NCBI RefSeq assembly: GCF_963974425.1
Contig: NZ_CAXBCK010000018.1
Coordinates: 1 to 64,000, forward strand
Length of the DNA stretch: 64,000 bases
From: Marixanthomonas sp963974425
GTDB lineage: Bacteria; Bacteroidota; Bacteroidia; Flavobacteriales; Flavobacteriaceae
Direction: 5' to 3'
Shown: positions 18,698-27,176 of the stretch, in pieces
Layout of the letters: each line of letters begins with the position of its first letter
How positions within the stretch are numbered: the stretch's first letter is position 1
Translations under genes and position numbers: made by a program
Notes under the pieces: model-generated
The model's database searches: none
What the model saw: only the letters and a program-made list of their open reading frames with translations
What the model was told of the DNA's origin: nothing

Positions 18698-21148
18698 TTA
18701 AAGCTTCTTAGCGTTCTTAACCTTTTGTTTGGTAAGTGCTAAATCTAGTACATCGCTCATATCTTTTACGTAATGAAACGTCAACCCTTTTAAGTATTCA
18801 GCTTTAATTTCATCTATATCACGCTTATTATCTTCACACAATAAAATTTCTTTAATGTGAGCACGCTTAGCAGCTAATATTTTTTCTTTAATTCCACCAA
18901 CGGGAAGTACTTTTCCACGTAATGTAATTTCACCAGTCATCGCAATGCTTTTCTTTACTTTACGTTGCGTAAACAAGGAAACTAACGAGGTTAGCATCGT
19001 TATACCTGCACTTGGCCCATCTTTAGGGGTAGCTCCTTCTGGAACGTGTACGTGCACATTGTATTTCTCGAAAATATCTGGCGAAATGCCTAATTCTTCA
19101 GCATTAGACTTTATATATTCCAACGCAATGGTTGCTGATTCTTTCATCACCTTACCAAGGTTTCCAGTCATATTTAACTGTCCTTTCCCTTTAGAAAGTG
19201 TGGATTCAATAAATAATATATCGCCACCAACACGCGTCCAAGCCAATCCAGTAACCACTCCAGCTACGTCATTATTTTCGTACTTGTTTCGTTCTAATTT
19301 TGGGCTTCCTAATGCGTCAACTACAATTTCATTGGTTACTTTTTTCTCATACTCTTCGTCCATTGCAATTTTCATTGCAGCATAACGAACCATTTTAGCA
19401 ATTTGCTTTTCTAAGCTACGAACACCACTTTCACGAGTGTACCCTTCTACTATTTTTTCTAATTGCTTTTTACCAATTTTTAGGTCGTCTTTTGTAAGAC
19501 CGTGTTCTTCCAATTGTTTTGGTAATAAGTGTCGTTTTGCAATTTCAACTTTTTCTTCGACGGTGTAACCCGTAACATTAATTATTTCCATACGGTCACG
19601 AAGCGCTGGTTGTATGGTGCTTAAGCTATTTGAAGTAGCGATAAACATCACTTTAGACAAATCATAGCCTAACTCTAAGAAATTATCATAAAAAGAATTG
19701 TTCTGTTCTGGGTCTAAAACTTCTAACATGGCCGAAGAAGGATCTCCTTGGCTTCCTATTGAAAGTTTATCAATTTCATCTAAAACAAAAACTGGATTAC
19801 TGGTTTCTGCTTTTTTAATGTTCTTAATGATACGTCCCGGCATAGCACCAATATAGGTTTTACGGTGTCCGCGTATTTCAGCTTCATCCCGTAAACCACC
19901 TAGCGACATTCTAACATATTCTCTACCCAAGGCTTCGGCGATTGATTTACCTAACGATGTTTTACCAACTCCCGGAGGTCCGTATAAACAAAGTATCGGT
20001 GATTTCATATCGTTCCGAAGTTTTAGAACCGCTAGATATTCAATAATTCGTTTTTTAACATCGTCTAAACCATAATGATCACGATCTAGAATTTTTCTCG
20101 CTCTTTTTAAGTCGAATTTATCCGTGCTAAATTCATTCCAAGGTAAGTCAAGTAACAAATCCAAATAGTTACTTTGAATGCTATATTCTGCAACTTGCGG
20201 ATTCATACGTTGCAATTTGGTGATTTCTTTATCAAAATGCTCCTGTACTTCGTCTCCCCACTTTTTTGCTTTCGCCTTTTCGCGCATTTCTTGTATTTCA
20301 GCTTCATTGGAATTTCCTCCCAATTCTTCCTGAATGGTCTTCATTTGTTGTTGAAGAAAATACTCGCGCTGCTGTTGATTGATATCACTTTGTACCTTAG
20401 ATTGAATGTCGTTACGCAATGATAGCTTCTGTAACTCAACATTCATATATTTAAGCGTCTCCATTGCACGCTCTTTAAGATCGTTCATTTCAAGCAAGCT
20501 CTGCTTTTCTTTAACTGAAATGTTCAAGTTTGAAGAAACAAAGTTTATTAAGAATGAATTGCTTTCAATGTTTTTAATAGCAAAAGCCGCCTCCGAAGGA
20601 ATATTTGGACTTCCTTTTATAATTTCAAGGGCAATCTCTTTAATAGAATCAATAATTGCAGAAAACTCTTCGCTTTCTTTAGCAGGTTTTGCTTCTTTAA
20701 CTTCCCGAATGGTGGCCGTCATATACGGTTCGGTAGTAATTACCTCTGTGGTTTCAAAGCGTTTTTTACCTTGTATGATTACGGTTGTATTTCCGTCAGG
20801 CATTTTTAAAACCCTAAGAATTTTTGCAACGGTACCAACGGTGTTTATTTCGTTTAAATTAGGATCCTCAACTTCTTCATCCTTTTGAGAAACAACTCCA
20901 ATGGTTTTACTGCCTTTATTGGTTTCATTTATTAATTTGATCGATTTATCGCGTCCAGCAGTAATAGGAACTACTACTCCAGGGAATAAAACTGTATTGC
21001 GAAGCGGAAGAATAGGAAGTATTTCCGGTAATTCTTCTTTATTCATTGCATCTTCGTCTTCAGCCGTCATTAAAGGGATTAACTCGGCATCTTGCTCTAA
21101 TTCTTGCAATGACAAACTGTCTAATGTTTTAACTTTTGAATGGGCCAT
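18698..21148 (-). CDS. lon: ATP-dependent Lon protease
   Basis: The 816-aa soluble protease degrades misfolded and regulatory proteins. It has the N-terminal substrate domain (about residues 40-250, starting L-P-I-L-P-L-R-N-T-V-L-F-P-G) and a coiled-coil linker. The AAA+ module carries Walker A G-P-P-G-V-G-K-T and Walker B V-F-V-L-D-E-I-D-K. The C-terminal peptidase domain has the catalytic Ser in P-K-D-G-P-S-A-G and the Lys in the later V-G-G-I-K-E-K motif. Length is standard. It is transcribed divergently from the ECF sigma operon across a 614-bp gap. Confidence 0.96.
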   Translation of the reverse strand: MAHSKVKTLDSLSLQELEQDAELIPLMTAEDEDAMNKEELPEILPILPLRNTVLFPGVVVPITAGRDKSIKLINETNKGSKTIGVVSQKDEEVEDPNLNEINTVGTVAKILRVLKMPDGNTTVIIQGKKRFETTEVITTEPYMTATIREVKEAKPAKESEEFSAIIDSIKEIALEIIKGSPNIPSEAAFAIKNIESNSFLINFVSSNLNISVKEKQSLLEMNDLKERAMETLKYMNVELQKLSLRNDIQSKVQSDINQQQREYFLQQQMKTIQEELGGNSNEAEIQEMREKAKAKKWGDEVQEHFDKEITKLQRMNPQVAEYSIQSNYLDLLLDLPWNEFSTDKFDLKRARKILDRDHYGLDDVKKRIIEYLAVLKLRNDMKSPILCLYGPPGVGKTSLGKSIAEALGREYVRMSLGGLRDEAEIRGHRKTYIGAMPGRIIKNIKKAETSNPVFVLDEIDKLSIGSQGDPSSAMLEVLDPEQNNSFYDNFLELGYDLSKVMFIATSNSLSTIQPALRDRMEIINVTGYTVEEKVEIAKRHLLPKQLEEHGLTKDDLKIGKKQLEKIVEGYTRESGVRSLEKQIAKMVRYAAMKIAMDEEYEKKVTNEIVVDALGSPKLERNKYENNDVAGVVTGLAWTRVGGDILFIESTLSKGKGQLNMTGNLGKVMKESATIALEYIKSNAEELGISPDIFEKYNVHVHVPEGATPKDGPSAGITMLTSLVSLFTQRKVKKSIAMTGEITLRGKVLPVGGIKEKILAAKRAHIKEILLCEDNKRDIDEIKAEYLKGLTFHYVKDMSDVLDLALTKQKVKNAKKL

Positions 21149-21365
21149 ATACTATTTTAAGACATTGTGTCACTAAAAAAGGTGCACAATAGCTGTTTTT
21201 AAATAATTCTTTATACTTGTTTTTATGGAAACCAAGTGCTTAGCGTTATGCCTATCGGTCTCTAAACTATAATATTCAATAGTTATGCCAATACAAGCTA
21301 TATTTTTACCCTTCTTTGCGTTTTTTTATAAACTGAGTGAATTCTATGCTTGAAAAGAATACTAC

Positions 21366-21431
21366 TTGAATAGAAAATTAGGGTTTATATTCTCCTTTAC
21401 TTTTCTATTCAATTTTTCGTATCATAAACCC
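21366..21431 (+). ncRNA. Candidate structured RNA element with pseudoknot-like interleaved inverted repeats
   Basis: A perfect 12-bp inverted repeat, TTGAATAGAAAA (21366-21377) with TTTTCTATTCAA (21401-21412), is followed by five T. Inside its loop GGGTTTAT (21381-21388) is complementary to ATAAACCC (21424-21431) beyond the stem. The A-B-A'-B' order is that of an H-type pseudoknot or of two competing hairpins. It matches no riboswitch class that I know. It may be a leader element of the sigma operon, a small RNA end, or chance in AT-rich DNA. Confidence 0.35.
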
Positions 21432-21558
21432 ATTTGATTTGTCGTTCCATTATTTATTTATATTCAAAAAGCCTTTTATGTTTTTTATTGGTTTGTTTTA
21501 TTTTTTCATTTCTTGTTTCTTCCTACAAACTTATTTTTTTTCCTACAAAACAATGAAC

Positions 21559-21590
21559 TATCTATGGAGTATCTATGGAGTATCTATGGC
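21559..21590. repeat. Three tandem copies of an 11-bp unit
   Basis: The unit TATCTATGGAG occurs at 21559-21569 and 21570-21580, with a third copy (21581-21590) ending GGC. The repeats are head-to-tail without spacers, so this is not a CRISPR array. Repeated operator half-sites are conceivable. Confidence 0.6.
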
Positions 21591-21762
21591 TTTGCTATAG
21601 ATAAATTAAACATACAATCTTGATGGACAAGCAATCTTAATAATCCATCGTAGATAAAACAATTAATGCCGAACCTTAAAATTAGGGTTATTGATAATCC
21701 AAAAAAAAATTAATAAGAACTGTAACAATTTTAAACAATACCTATCTTTAAATTAAACAAGA

Positions 21763-22320
21763 TTGTTTTTGACATTGACCGACCAACATATTGACTCATT
21801 ACTAGTTCTTTGTAAAAAAGGAAACCATTTAGCACAATTAGAAGTGTACAACCGCTATCAACGTGCCATGTACAATGTAGCCGTGCGGATTGTAAAAGAT
21901 ACTGCAGAAGCAGAAGATATTATGCAAGAATCTTTTATAACCGCCTTCAGCAAACTGGAATCTTTTAAAGGAACGGCAACTTTTGGAGCTTGGTTAAAAC
22001 GGATTGTGGTAAACAACAGTATTTCACAATACAAAAAACAACAACGTTTTATCGATTTGCCAGATGAAACTATCGCTGCAACAGTAGAAGCGACTTCTGG
22101 AATTACAGAAAACGATTATAGCAATGAAAAGGCAGCAGCTGTATTAAGTTGTATGAGTAGTTTACACAGTAGCTACCAACAAGTATTAACGCTTCATTTA
22201 ATTGAAGGGTATGATTATGAAGAAATGTGCGAAATACTGGACATTACCTATGCAAATTGCAGAACATTAGTTTCACGAGCTAAAGAAAGCTTACGGAAAA
22301 AATTAAAAATTGCGTCATGA
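21763..22320 (+). CDS. ECF-type RNA polymerase sigma factor
   Basis: The 185-aa protein has sigma region 2 (residues about 25-95, with A-E-D-I-M-Q-E-S-F-I-T-A-F and F-G-A-W-L-K-R-I-V-V-N). It also has a sigma-4 helix-turn-helix near 130-180 (L-H-L-I-E-G-Y-D-Y-E-E-M-C-E-I-L). There is no in-frame ATG between the upstream stop (21754) and residue 36, which lies inside region 2. Translation must therefore start at a TTG (21763, 21769 or 21775). It overlaps the next gene by ATGA (22317-22320), the usual coupling of a sigma factor with its regulator. It probably controls an envelope-related regulon including its own operon. Confidence 0.88.
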   Translation: MFLTLTDQHIDSLLVLCKKGNHLAQLEVYNRYQRAMYNVAVRIVKDTAEAEDIMQESFITAFSKLESFKGTATFGAWLKRIVVNNSISQYKKQQRFIDLPDETIAATVEATSGITENDYSNEKAAAVLSCMSSLHSSYQQVLTLHLIEGYDYEEMCEILDITYANCRTLVSRAKESLRKKLKIAS

Positions 22321-22886
22321 AAAAAGATGATATAGATACTTTATTTGAACAAAACCGAACAGATTTTGACGTGCACGACACACCACAAGGACATCAAAAA
22401 AGATTTTTAGCAAAATTGAACGTACAAACTGAAACTGGCAAAAATATTTCAGAAGAGAAAGATGTTGAAAAAATAAGCTGGTGGAAACCGTTAAGTATTG
22501 TTGCAAGTATAGCTGTAATCTTAGCGCTTGGATTTTTATTTCAGAATACCGAAGCACAAGCTAGCGATTTAGCCAGTGTTTCCCCGGAGATGCAGAAAAC
22601 ACAATCTTTTTTTACGACCGCCATCAACAAGGAGTTACAAACTTTAAAAAGCTTTGAAAGTCCTGAAACCAAAGAACTGGTTACTGACGCGCTAACACAA
22701 ATAGAACTGCTCGAGAAAGAATATGAAACCTTAAAAGGCGATCTCACAGAAAGCGGAAATGACAAACGAGTAATTTATGCGATGATCACCAATTTCCAAA
22801 ACAGGATCGATCTTTTGGAAAACGTAATTAAAACTATTGAAGAAATTAAAACACTTAAAGCAAATAGAAATGAAAATACAATCTAA
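22317..22886 (+). CDS. Probable anti-sigma factor, single-pass membrane protein
   Basis: The 189-aa protein has a short cytoplasmic N-terminus (residues 1-55), one transmembrane helix around 61-79 (S-I-V-A-S-I-A-V-I-L-A-L-G-F-L-F) and a helical periplasmic part. The position directly after an ECF sigma gene with a 4-bp overlap, and the topology, suggest an anti-sigma factor. I do not see a zinc-binding H-x3-C-x2-C (ZAS) motif, so it would be an unusual type. The periplasmic region (about 80-189) is coiled-coil-like with many Glu/Lys and may be the sensor. Function is inferred from context. Confidence 0.65.
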   Translation: MKKDDIDTLFEQNRTDFDVHDTPQGHQKRFLAKLNVQTETGKNISEEKDVEKISWWKPLSIVASIAVILALGFLFQNTEAQASDLASVSPEMQKTQSFFTTAINKELQTLKSFESPETKELVTDALTQIELLEKEYETLKGDLTESGNDKRVIYAMITNFQNRIDLLENVIKTIEEIKTLKANRNENTI

Positions 22887-23958
22887 AACACTACTTTTTC
22901 TTTTATTGCTACCTACATTGGCTATTGCCACAGATGGTAAAATGAAAGGAAAATACACCAAAGAGAAGACCGTTAAAAAAGAATTTAACGTAAACTCAGG
23001 TGCCGGTCTTAACGTGAATAACAGTTATGGAAACATAGATATTGTAACCTGGACCGAAAACCGAACGGTTATTGAAGTTACCATTAAAACCAATGGCGAT
23101 AACGAAGAAAAAGTTATTGAACGGCTCAAAGAAATTAATATCGAGCTTAACGGAAATGCTTCATTAGTGAATGCTGAAACTATTTTTAACGAAAAAAAGT
23201 CTGGCTGGAGCTGGTGGGGAAGCAATACTAAAAGCAATGTTTCGGTAGAAGTCAATTATTCTATTAAACTGCCTATTACAAATACAGTGGATTTGAATAA
23301 TGATTATGGCGCCATCCATATCAATAAACTTAAAGGTAACGCCAAAATAAACTGTGATTATGGTCAATTAATCATTGGTGAACTACTGGCAGATGATAAC
23401 TCCCTAACTTTTGATTATACAGATAAATCTACTATTGGTTATATGAAAAGCGGCCGTATTAACGCAGATTATTCAGGGTTTACCTTAGAAAAAACAGAAC
23501 GTTTAGAGTTAACCGCAGATTATACAAAGTCTGAAATTTTAGAAGCTCAAAGCATTAACTATAATTGCGATTACGGAAAAGTAATTATAGGTAAAGCACA
23601 AAAAGTAATAGGGAAAGGTGATTATGTAAATAATCAAATAGAAACTGTAACAGGTTCATTAAATTTAAATACTGGTTATGGATCTATTAGAGTAGAAAAT
23701 ATCACAAATACCGCAAAAGATGTCACTATAAAAGCAGATTACACAGGTATTAAACTTGGGTTTGATAGCGGTTATAATTTTGATTTCGTCGTAGATTTAT
23801 CATATGCTAGCTTAAAAGGCGAAGAAGATGTAACAGTTTTAAAATCATCAAAAGATTATAGCAGTAGAAATTATAGTGGATATCACGGAACACAAAGCTC
23901 TGGAAATACTGTACATATAAATTCCGATTATGGCGGAGTTACTTTTAATAAAAATTAA
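22870..23958 (+). CDS. Exported repeat protein of the DUF4097-like adhesin type, beta-helical
   Basis: I place the start at the ATG at 22870, which gives a proper signal peptide (M-K-I-Q-S-K-T-L-L-F, cleaved after A-I-A). The upstream TTG frame only adds a charged tail. The start lies 17 bp inside the preceding gene. The mature chain of about 340 residues shows a regular repeat of D-Y-G/S-Y-G turns (N-N-S-Y-G-N-I-D, N-N-D-Y-G-A-I-H, N-C-D-Y-G-Q-L-I, N-C-D-Y-G-K-V-I, N-T-G-Y-G-S-I-R, N-S-D-Y-G-G-V-T) spaced 20-40 residues apart. This is a right-handed beta-helix or solenoid pattern seen in DUF4097/DUF2807-type proteins. It is likely periplasmic or surface-exposed; its ligand is unknown. Confidence 0.7.
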   Translation: MKIQSKTLLFLLLLPTLAIATDGKMKGKYTKEKTVKKEFNVNSGAGLNVNNSYGNIDIVTWTENRTVIEVTIKTNGDNEEKVIERLKEINIELNGNASLVNAETIFNEKKSGWSWWGSNTKSNVSVEVNYSIKLPITNTVDLNNDYGAIHINKLKGNAKINCDYGQLIIGELLADDNSLTFDYTDKSTIGYMKSGRINADYSGFTLEKTERLELTADYTKSEILEAQSINYNCDYGKVIIGKAQKVIGKGDYVNNQIETVTGSLNLNTGYGSIRVENITNTAKDVTIKADYTGIKLGFDSGYNFDFVVDLSYASLKGEEDVTVLKSSKDYSSRNYSGYHGTQSSGNTVHINSDYGGVTFNKN

Positions 23959-23973
23959 AAACCAAATAAACAC

Positions 23974-24708
23974 ATGAAAACACTATCAAAAAGCGTACTT
24001 ATTGTTTTTTTACTGTCAATAACAGGACAACAGGCACTTGCACAAAACTGGAATAATTCAAAAGTTAAAGGAGATGGAAATGTAACCACGAAAACCGTTT
24101 CAACAGGTGATTATGACAACGTACACGTAACTGGATCTATGGATGTAACCCTTGTTAGCGGCAAAGAGGGTTCCATCACCGTTTCAACAGACAACAACAT
24201 ACACGAACATTTAGATATTAGCACAAGTGGTAACACCTTGACAATTTCAGTAAAAAAAGGACATTCCATTAGCACTAAAAAAGGAATTGATGTAACGGTT
24301 CCGTTTCAAGATCTTTCTGTAGTGAAATTAGTTGGTTCTGGCGATATTACTTCTACTAATATAATTAAAACTGATGATTTTGAAACAAGTTTAGTAGGCT
24401 CTGGTGATATTATTTTGAATGTGGAATCAAACTCCTTCCATGCAAAAATAGTTGGATCTGGTGATATGAAACTAAGCGGAAACACCGATGACTTTGAACT
24501 GAAACTAAGCGGTAGTGGTGATTTTGACGGTAGAAGTTTTGAAGCCAATGCTACTGAAGTATATGTTTCTGGTTCTGGAGATGCAACCGTTTCAGCAAAA
24601 GAAAGTATAAAAGCGCGAGTAAATGGATCTGGCGATATTTCTTATAAAGGAAATCCATCAAAAAGCGATACCAAGGTTTTGGGAAGCGGAACCATTAAAT
24701 CGATGTAG
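23974..24708 (+). CDS. Head GIN domain protein (DUF2807), putative auto-transporter adhesin type
   Basis: The 244-aa product has a signal peptide ending A-L-A-Q. The domain begins with V-S-T-G-D-Y-D-N-V-H-V-T-G-S-M-D-V-T-L, the usual opening of DUF2807 (head GIN domain). From residue 115 on, it repeats a G-S-G-D turn at least six times (V-G-S-G-D-I, V-G-S-G-D-M, S-G-S-G-D-F, S-G-S-G-D-A, N-G-S-G-D-I), each about 20 residues apart, giving a beta-solenoid. It is the last gene of the sigma operon, 15 bp after the previous stop. Adhesin function has not been shown for such proteins, so a cell-envelope role is inferred. Confidence 0.8.
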   Translation: MKTLSKSVLIVFLLSITGQQALAQNWNNSKVKGDGNVTTKTVSTGDYDNVHVTGSMDVTLVSGKEGSITVSTDNNIHEHLDISTSGNTLTISVKKGHSISTKKGIDVTVPFQDLSVVKLVGSGDITSTNIIKTDDFETSLVGSGDIILNVESNSFHAKIVGSGDMKLSGNTDDFELKLSGSGDFDGRSFEANATEVYVSGSGDATVSAKESIKARVNGSGDISYKGNPSKSDTKVLGSGTIKSM

Positions 24709-24727
24709 TTTACATGCTGTCTCTTCA

Positions 24728-24762
24728 ATACTTCCCACCTATCGTTAGGACACTCAGACACC
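24728..24762. repeat. Dispersed intergenic repeat, copy 2
   Basis: This segment matches 16762-16796 at 30 of 35 positions and again lies in a gap between genes, here between the convergent head-GIN gene and the MFS gene. No reading frame of interest overlaps it. Confidence 0.6.
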
Positions 24763-24825
24763 AACACAATGAAAATTAAATACAAATCCTAAAAAGATGT
24801 TTTCAATATTTTTTTAGGATTTTCT

Positions 24826-26154
24826 TTACTCTGAAACTTCCAACTTTCGTGGTACACGAAACAACAGTATAAGTCCTACGGCGAAAAATAATATAAAAAA
24901 TAATATTGCATACCGAATGCTACCTGTTATTTGAGCTACAAAGCCATAACTAAACATCCCGATTACAATTCCAATTTTTTCAGCCACATCATAAAAGCTA
25001 AAGTACGAAGCCGTATCGACCGCTCCTTCCGGGATTAATTTAGAATAAGTTGAACGCGAGAGCGATTGAATTCCGCCCATTACCAAACCTACAAACCCAG
25101 CTGTAACATAGAACTGTTCGGGTGTCGTAATCGAGTAAGCGTATATACAGATGCAAATCCAAATAATATTCAAAACAATTAATGTATTAATATTTCCGAA
25201 TTTCGCAGAAGCACGGGACGTTAAAAAGGCTCCTAAAACCGCTACTAATTGTATTAATAATATACTTACTATTAATCCAACAGTAACATCGGTTTCGCCC
25301 CAATCTAGTTCTTCTATCCCAAAATACGTAGCGACCAGCATAATAGTTTGTACGGCCATACTATAAACAAAGAAAGCGGTGAGATAGCGTTTTAGACTTT
25401 TGTTTTCGCCTAGATTATTCCAAATTTTCTTTAGTTCCTTAAATCCGTTGAAAAGAAGGTGTTTTGTAAATTTTTGTTTTTTGTTGCCCTTTGGAAGATA
25501 ATAATAGGTGTACTGACTAAATCCAATCCACCAAACCCCGGTCAATACAAATGACAAGCGCGTTGGTAACCCTTCATCTTCAAAACCGAAAGTTTCATGC
25601 ATCAAGATCATCGCCAAACATATACACAACAATATAACACTCCCTATATATCCTAATGAATATCCTTTGGCACTAATTTTATCTTGCTGTTCAGGGAAAG
25701 CAATATCTGGTAAATACGAATTATAAAAAACCAAACTAGCCCAAAACCCAATCAGAGCTAAAAAGTAACACAGTAAGCCAAACCATAAATGGTCTAAATA
25801 AAACCAAAAGAGACCAATACACGAAACAGCTCCTAAATAGCAGAAAAATTTCATAAAAATTTTCTTATTCCCAACATAATCGGCAACCCCACTTAATAAC
25901 GGACTTAAAATAGAAACTACTAAAAAAGCAGCTGCAGTAACGTAGCTAATAAGCGTATCGTTATTAAAGTCAAACCCTAAAAAAGTAATGGTATCGTCCA
26001 GTATATTACCATTTTCGTCTTTTACTAGCGTTAAAGCACCATAAAAAATGGGGAAAATAGCCGAAGAAATGACTAAATTATAAACTGAGTTGGCCCAGTC
26101 GTAAACAGCCCAAGCATTTAAAAGTTTCTTGCTGCCCTTTGGTAAGTTGGTCAT
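24826..26154 (-). CDS. MFS transporter of the UMF1 (Atg22-like) family
   Basis: The 442-aa integral membrane protein has about 12 hydrophobic segments. Its N-terminus, A-W-A-V-Y-D-W-A-N-S-V-Y, is the diagnostic UMF1/Atg22-like signature. A loop with S-P-L-L-S-G-V-A-D-Y-V-G-N-K-K and a late S-R-S-T-Y-S-K-L-I-P motif also fit. In yeast Atg22 exports amino acids from the vacuole; bacterial substrates are not established. A terminator-like hairpin lies just upstream (26180-26211) but serves the M48 gene on the same strand. Confidence 0.88.
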   Translation of the reverse strand: MTNLPKGSKKLLNAWAVYDWANSVYNLVISSAIFPIFYGALTLVKDENGNILDDTITFLGFDFNNDTLISYVTAAAFLVVSILSPLLSGVADYVGNKKIFMKFFCYLGAVSCIGLFWFYLDHLWFGLLCYFLALIGFWASLVFYNSYLPDIAFPEQQDKISAKGYSLGYIGSVILLCICLAMILMHETFGFEDEGLPTRLSFVLTGVWWIGFSQYTYYYLPKGNKKQKFTKHLLFNGFKELKKIWNNLGENKSLKRYLTAFFVYSMAVQTIMLVATYFGIEELDWGETDVTVGLIVSILLIQLVAVLGAFLTSRASAKFGNINTLIVLNIIWICICIYAYSITTPEQFYVTAGFVGLVMGGIQSLSRSTYSKLIPEGAVDTASYFSFYDVAEKIGIVIGMFSYGFVAQITGSIRYAILFFILFFAVGLILLFRVPRKLEVSE

Positions 26155-26179
26155 ATTTTAATTTTTACGAATAAAAGAA

Positions 26180-26211
26180 AGTCCCGTTCAAATTACTAAC
26201 TGAACGGGACT
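26180..26211 (-). terminator. Rho-independent terminator of the M48 peptidase gene
   Basis: The 11-bp stem AGTCCCGTTCA (26180-26190) with TGAACGGGACT (26201-26211) has a 10-nt loop. Read on the minus strand it is followed by TTTCTTTTATT. It lies 30 bp past the stop of the M48 gene and before the MFS start. Confidence 0.8.
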
Positions 26212-26241
26212 AAATTACTTGAATTTATTCTATTTAAAAAC

Positions 26242-27060
26242 TTATTTCTTAAAAGTAGTTACACCAAATTTACGAGCTTCTACTTTTGCGCCAGCGGCCC
26301 AACTTTGTATATTATTTATACGCGTATCGTTAGATGGGTGGGTACTTAATATTTCTGGCGGTGCTCCGCCTCCTTGTTGTTGCATACGTTGCCATAAATC
26401 TGCTGCTACAGCAGGTTCATAGCCAGCAATGGCCATTAAAGTTAAGCCTATTTTATCGGCTTCGGTCTCATTGCTTCGGCTAAAAGGTAGCATAACCCCG
26501 ACTTGAGATCCAACACCATAATACTGATTAAATAATTGTTGATTTTCAGGATTATTGGCCAATGCTAAGTTTCCTGCTACGGCTCCCAATTGTTGCAATT
26601 GCCCGGCGCTCATTCGCTGTTGTCCGTGATTGGCCAATGCATGTGCCACTTCGTGCCCCATAACGGCTGCTACACCTGCTTCGTTTTGGGTAACGGGTAA
26701 AATACCTGTATAAAAAACAATTTTACCTCCTGGCATACACCAAGCGTTTACTGCATCGTCTTGCACTAGGTTATACTCCCATCGATAATTTTTTAAATAT
26801 CCAGCATACCCATTGGCCGTTAAGTAACGCTCGGAAGCTGCAGCAATTTTTTGACCTACTTTTTGAATCATTTGCGCATCCGCTGTCCCTGTAACAACTT
26901 TATTTTCATTTAAAAACTGATCATATTGCTGAAAAGCCATCGGTAATATCTGTGAATTCGGTACCAATGCTAAGGTCTTTTTCCCTGTAAATGGATTAGT
27001 ACTACAGGCTACAGCAAAAGCAAGTACTGTTAGTAGAGATAGTGTTTTTTTATAATTCAT
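26242..27060 (-). CDS. M48 family metallopeptidase, lipoprotein (LoiP/BepA-like)
   Basis: The 272-aa protein begins with a lipoprotein signal (lipobox A-V-A-C with Cys at residue 19) and so is anchored in the periplasm. The zinc motif H-E-V-A-H-A-L-A-N-H lies near residues 135-144. The third ligand Glu is in R-S-N-E-T-E-A-D-K-I-G near 200, the standard M48C arrangement. The length fits compact M48 peptidases that take part in outer-membrane protein quality control. A Gln-rich stretch (M-Q-Q-Q-G-G-G) near 245 is low-complexity. Substrates cannot be read from the sequence. Confidence 0.9.
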   Translation of the reverse strand: MNYKKTLSLLTVLAFAVACSTNPFTGKKTLALVPNSQILPMAFQQYDQFLNENKVVTGTADAQMIQKVGQKIAAASERYLTANGYAGYLKNYRWEYNLVQDDAVNAWCMPGGKIVFYTGILPVTQNEAGVAAVMGHEVAHALANHGQQRMSAGQLQQLGAVAGNLALANNPENQQLFNQYYGVGSQVGVMLPFSRSNETEADKIGLTLMAIAGYEPAVAADLWQRMQQQGGGAPPEILSTHPSNDTRINNIQSWAAGAKVEARKFGVTTFKK

Positions 27061-27176
27061 TGTAAGTTATTTTACGTTTCAAATTTAAAGTTAAAAATAA
27101 AACTACTGCTTTTTATTAAAATTTATATAAAAACTGGAATAGCTTTTGATATATTACCAATTAAAACAAACAAATC

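Larger units (their letters stand above)
21149..21762. other. Long structured intergenic region between lon and the ECF sigma gene
   Basis: This AT-rich 614-bp stretch holds no credible protein gene. It must contain the divergent promoters for lon and the ECF operon. Three kinds of structure are visible: interleaved inverted repeats at 21366-21431, a triple 11-bp direct repeat at 21559-21590, and a 6-bp hairpin GATGGA (21622-21627) with TCCATC (21644-21649). A weak -7-like TATCTTTA occurs at about 21743-21750, just before the sigma gene. A small RNA or a long 5' leader is possible but not shown. Confidence 0.5.

Noticed and set aside
20406..20888. Open frame of 160 codons on the plus strand inside lon
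   Set aside because: It is the complement of a strongly conserved Lon domain, has no start context, and its composition is that of a shadow frame.
21559..21590. CRISPR array
   Set aside because: The three 11-bp units are contiguous with no spacers, and there are no cas genes.
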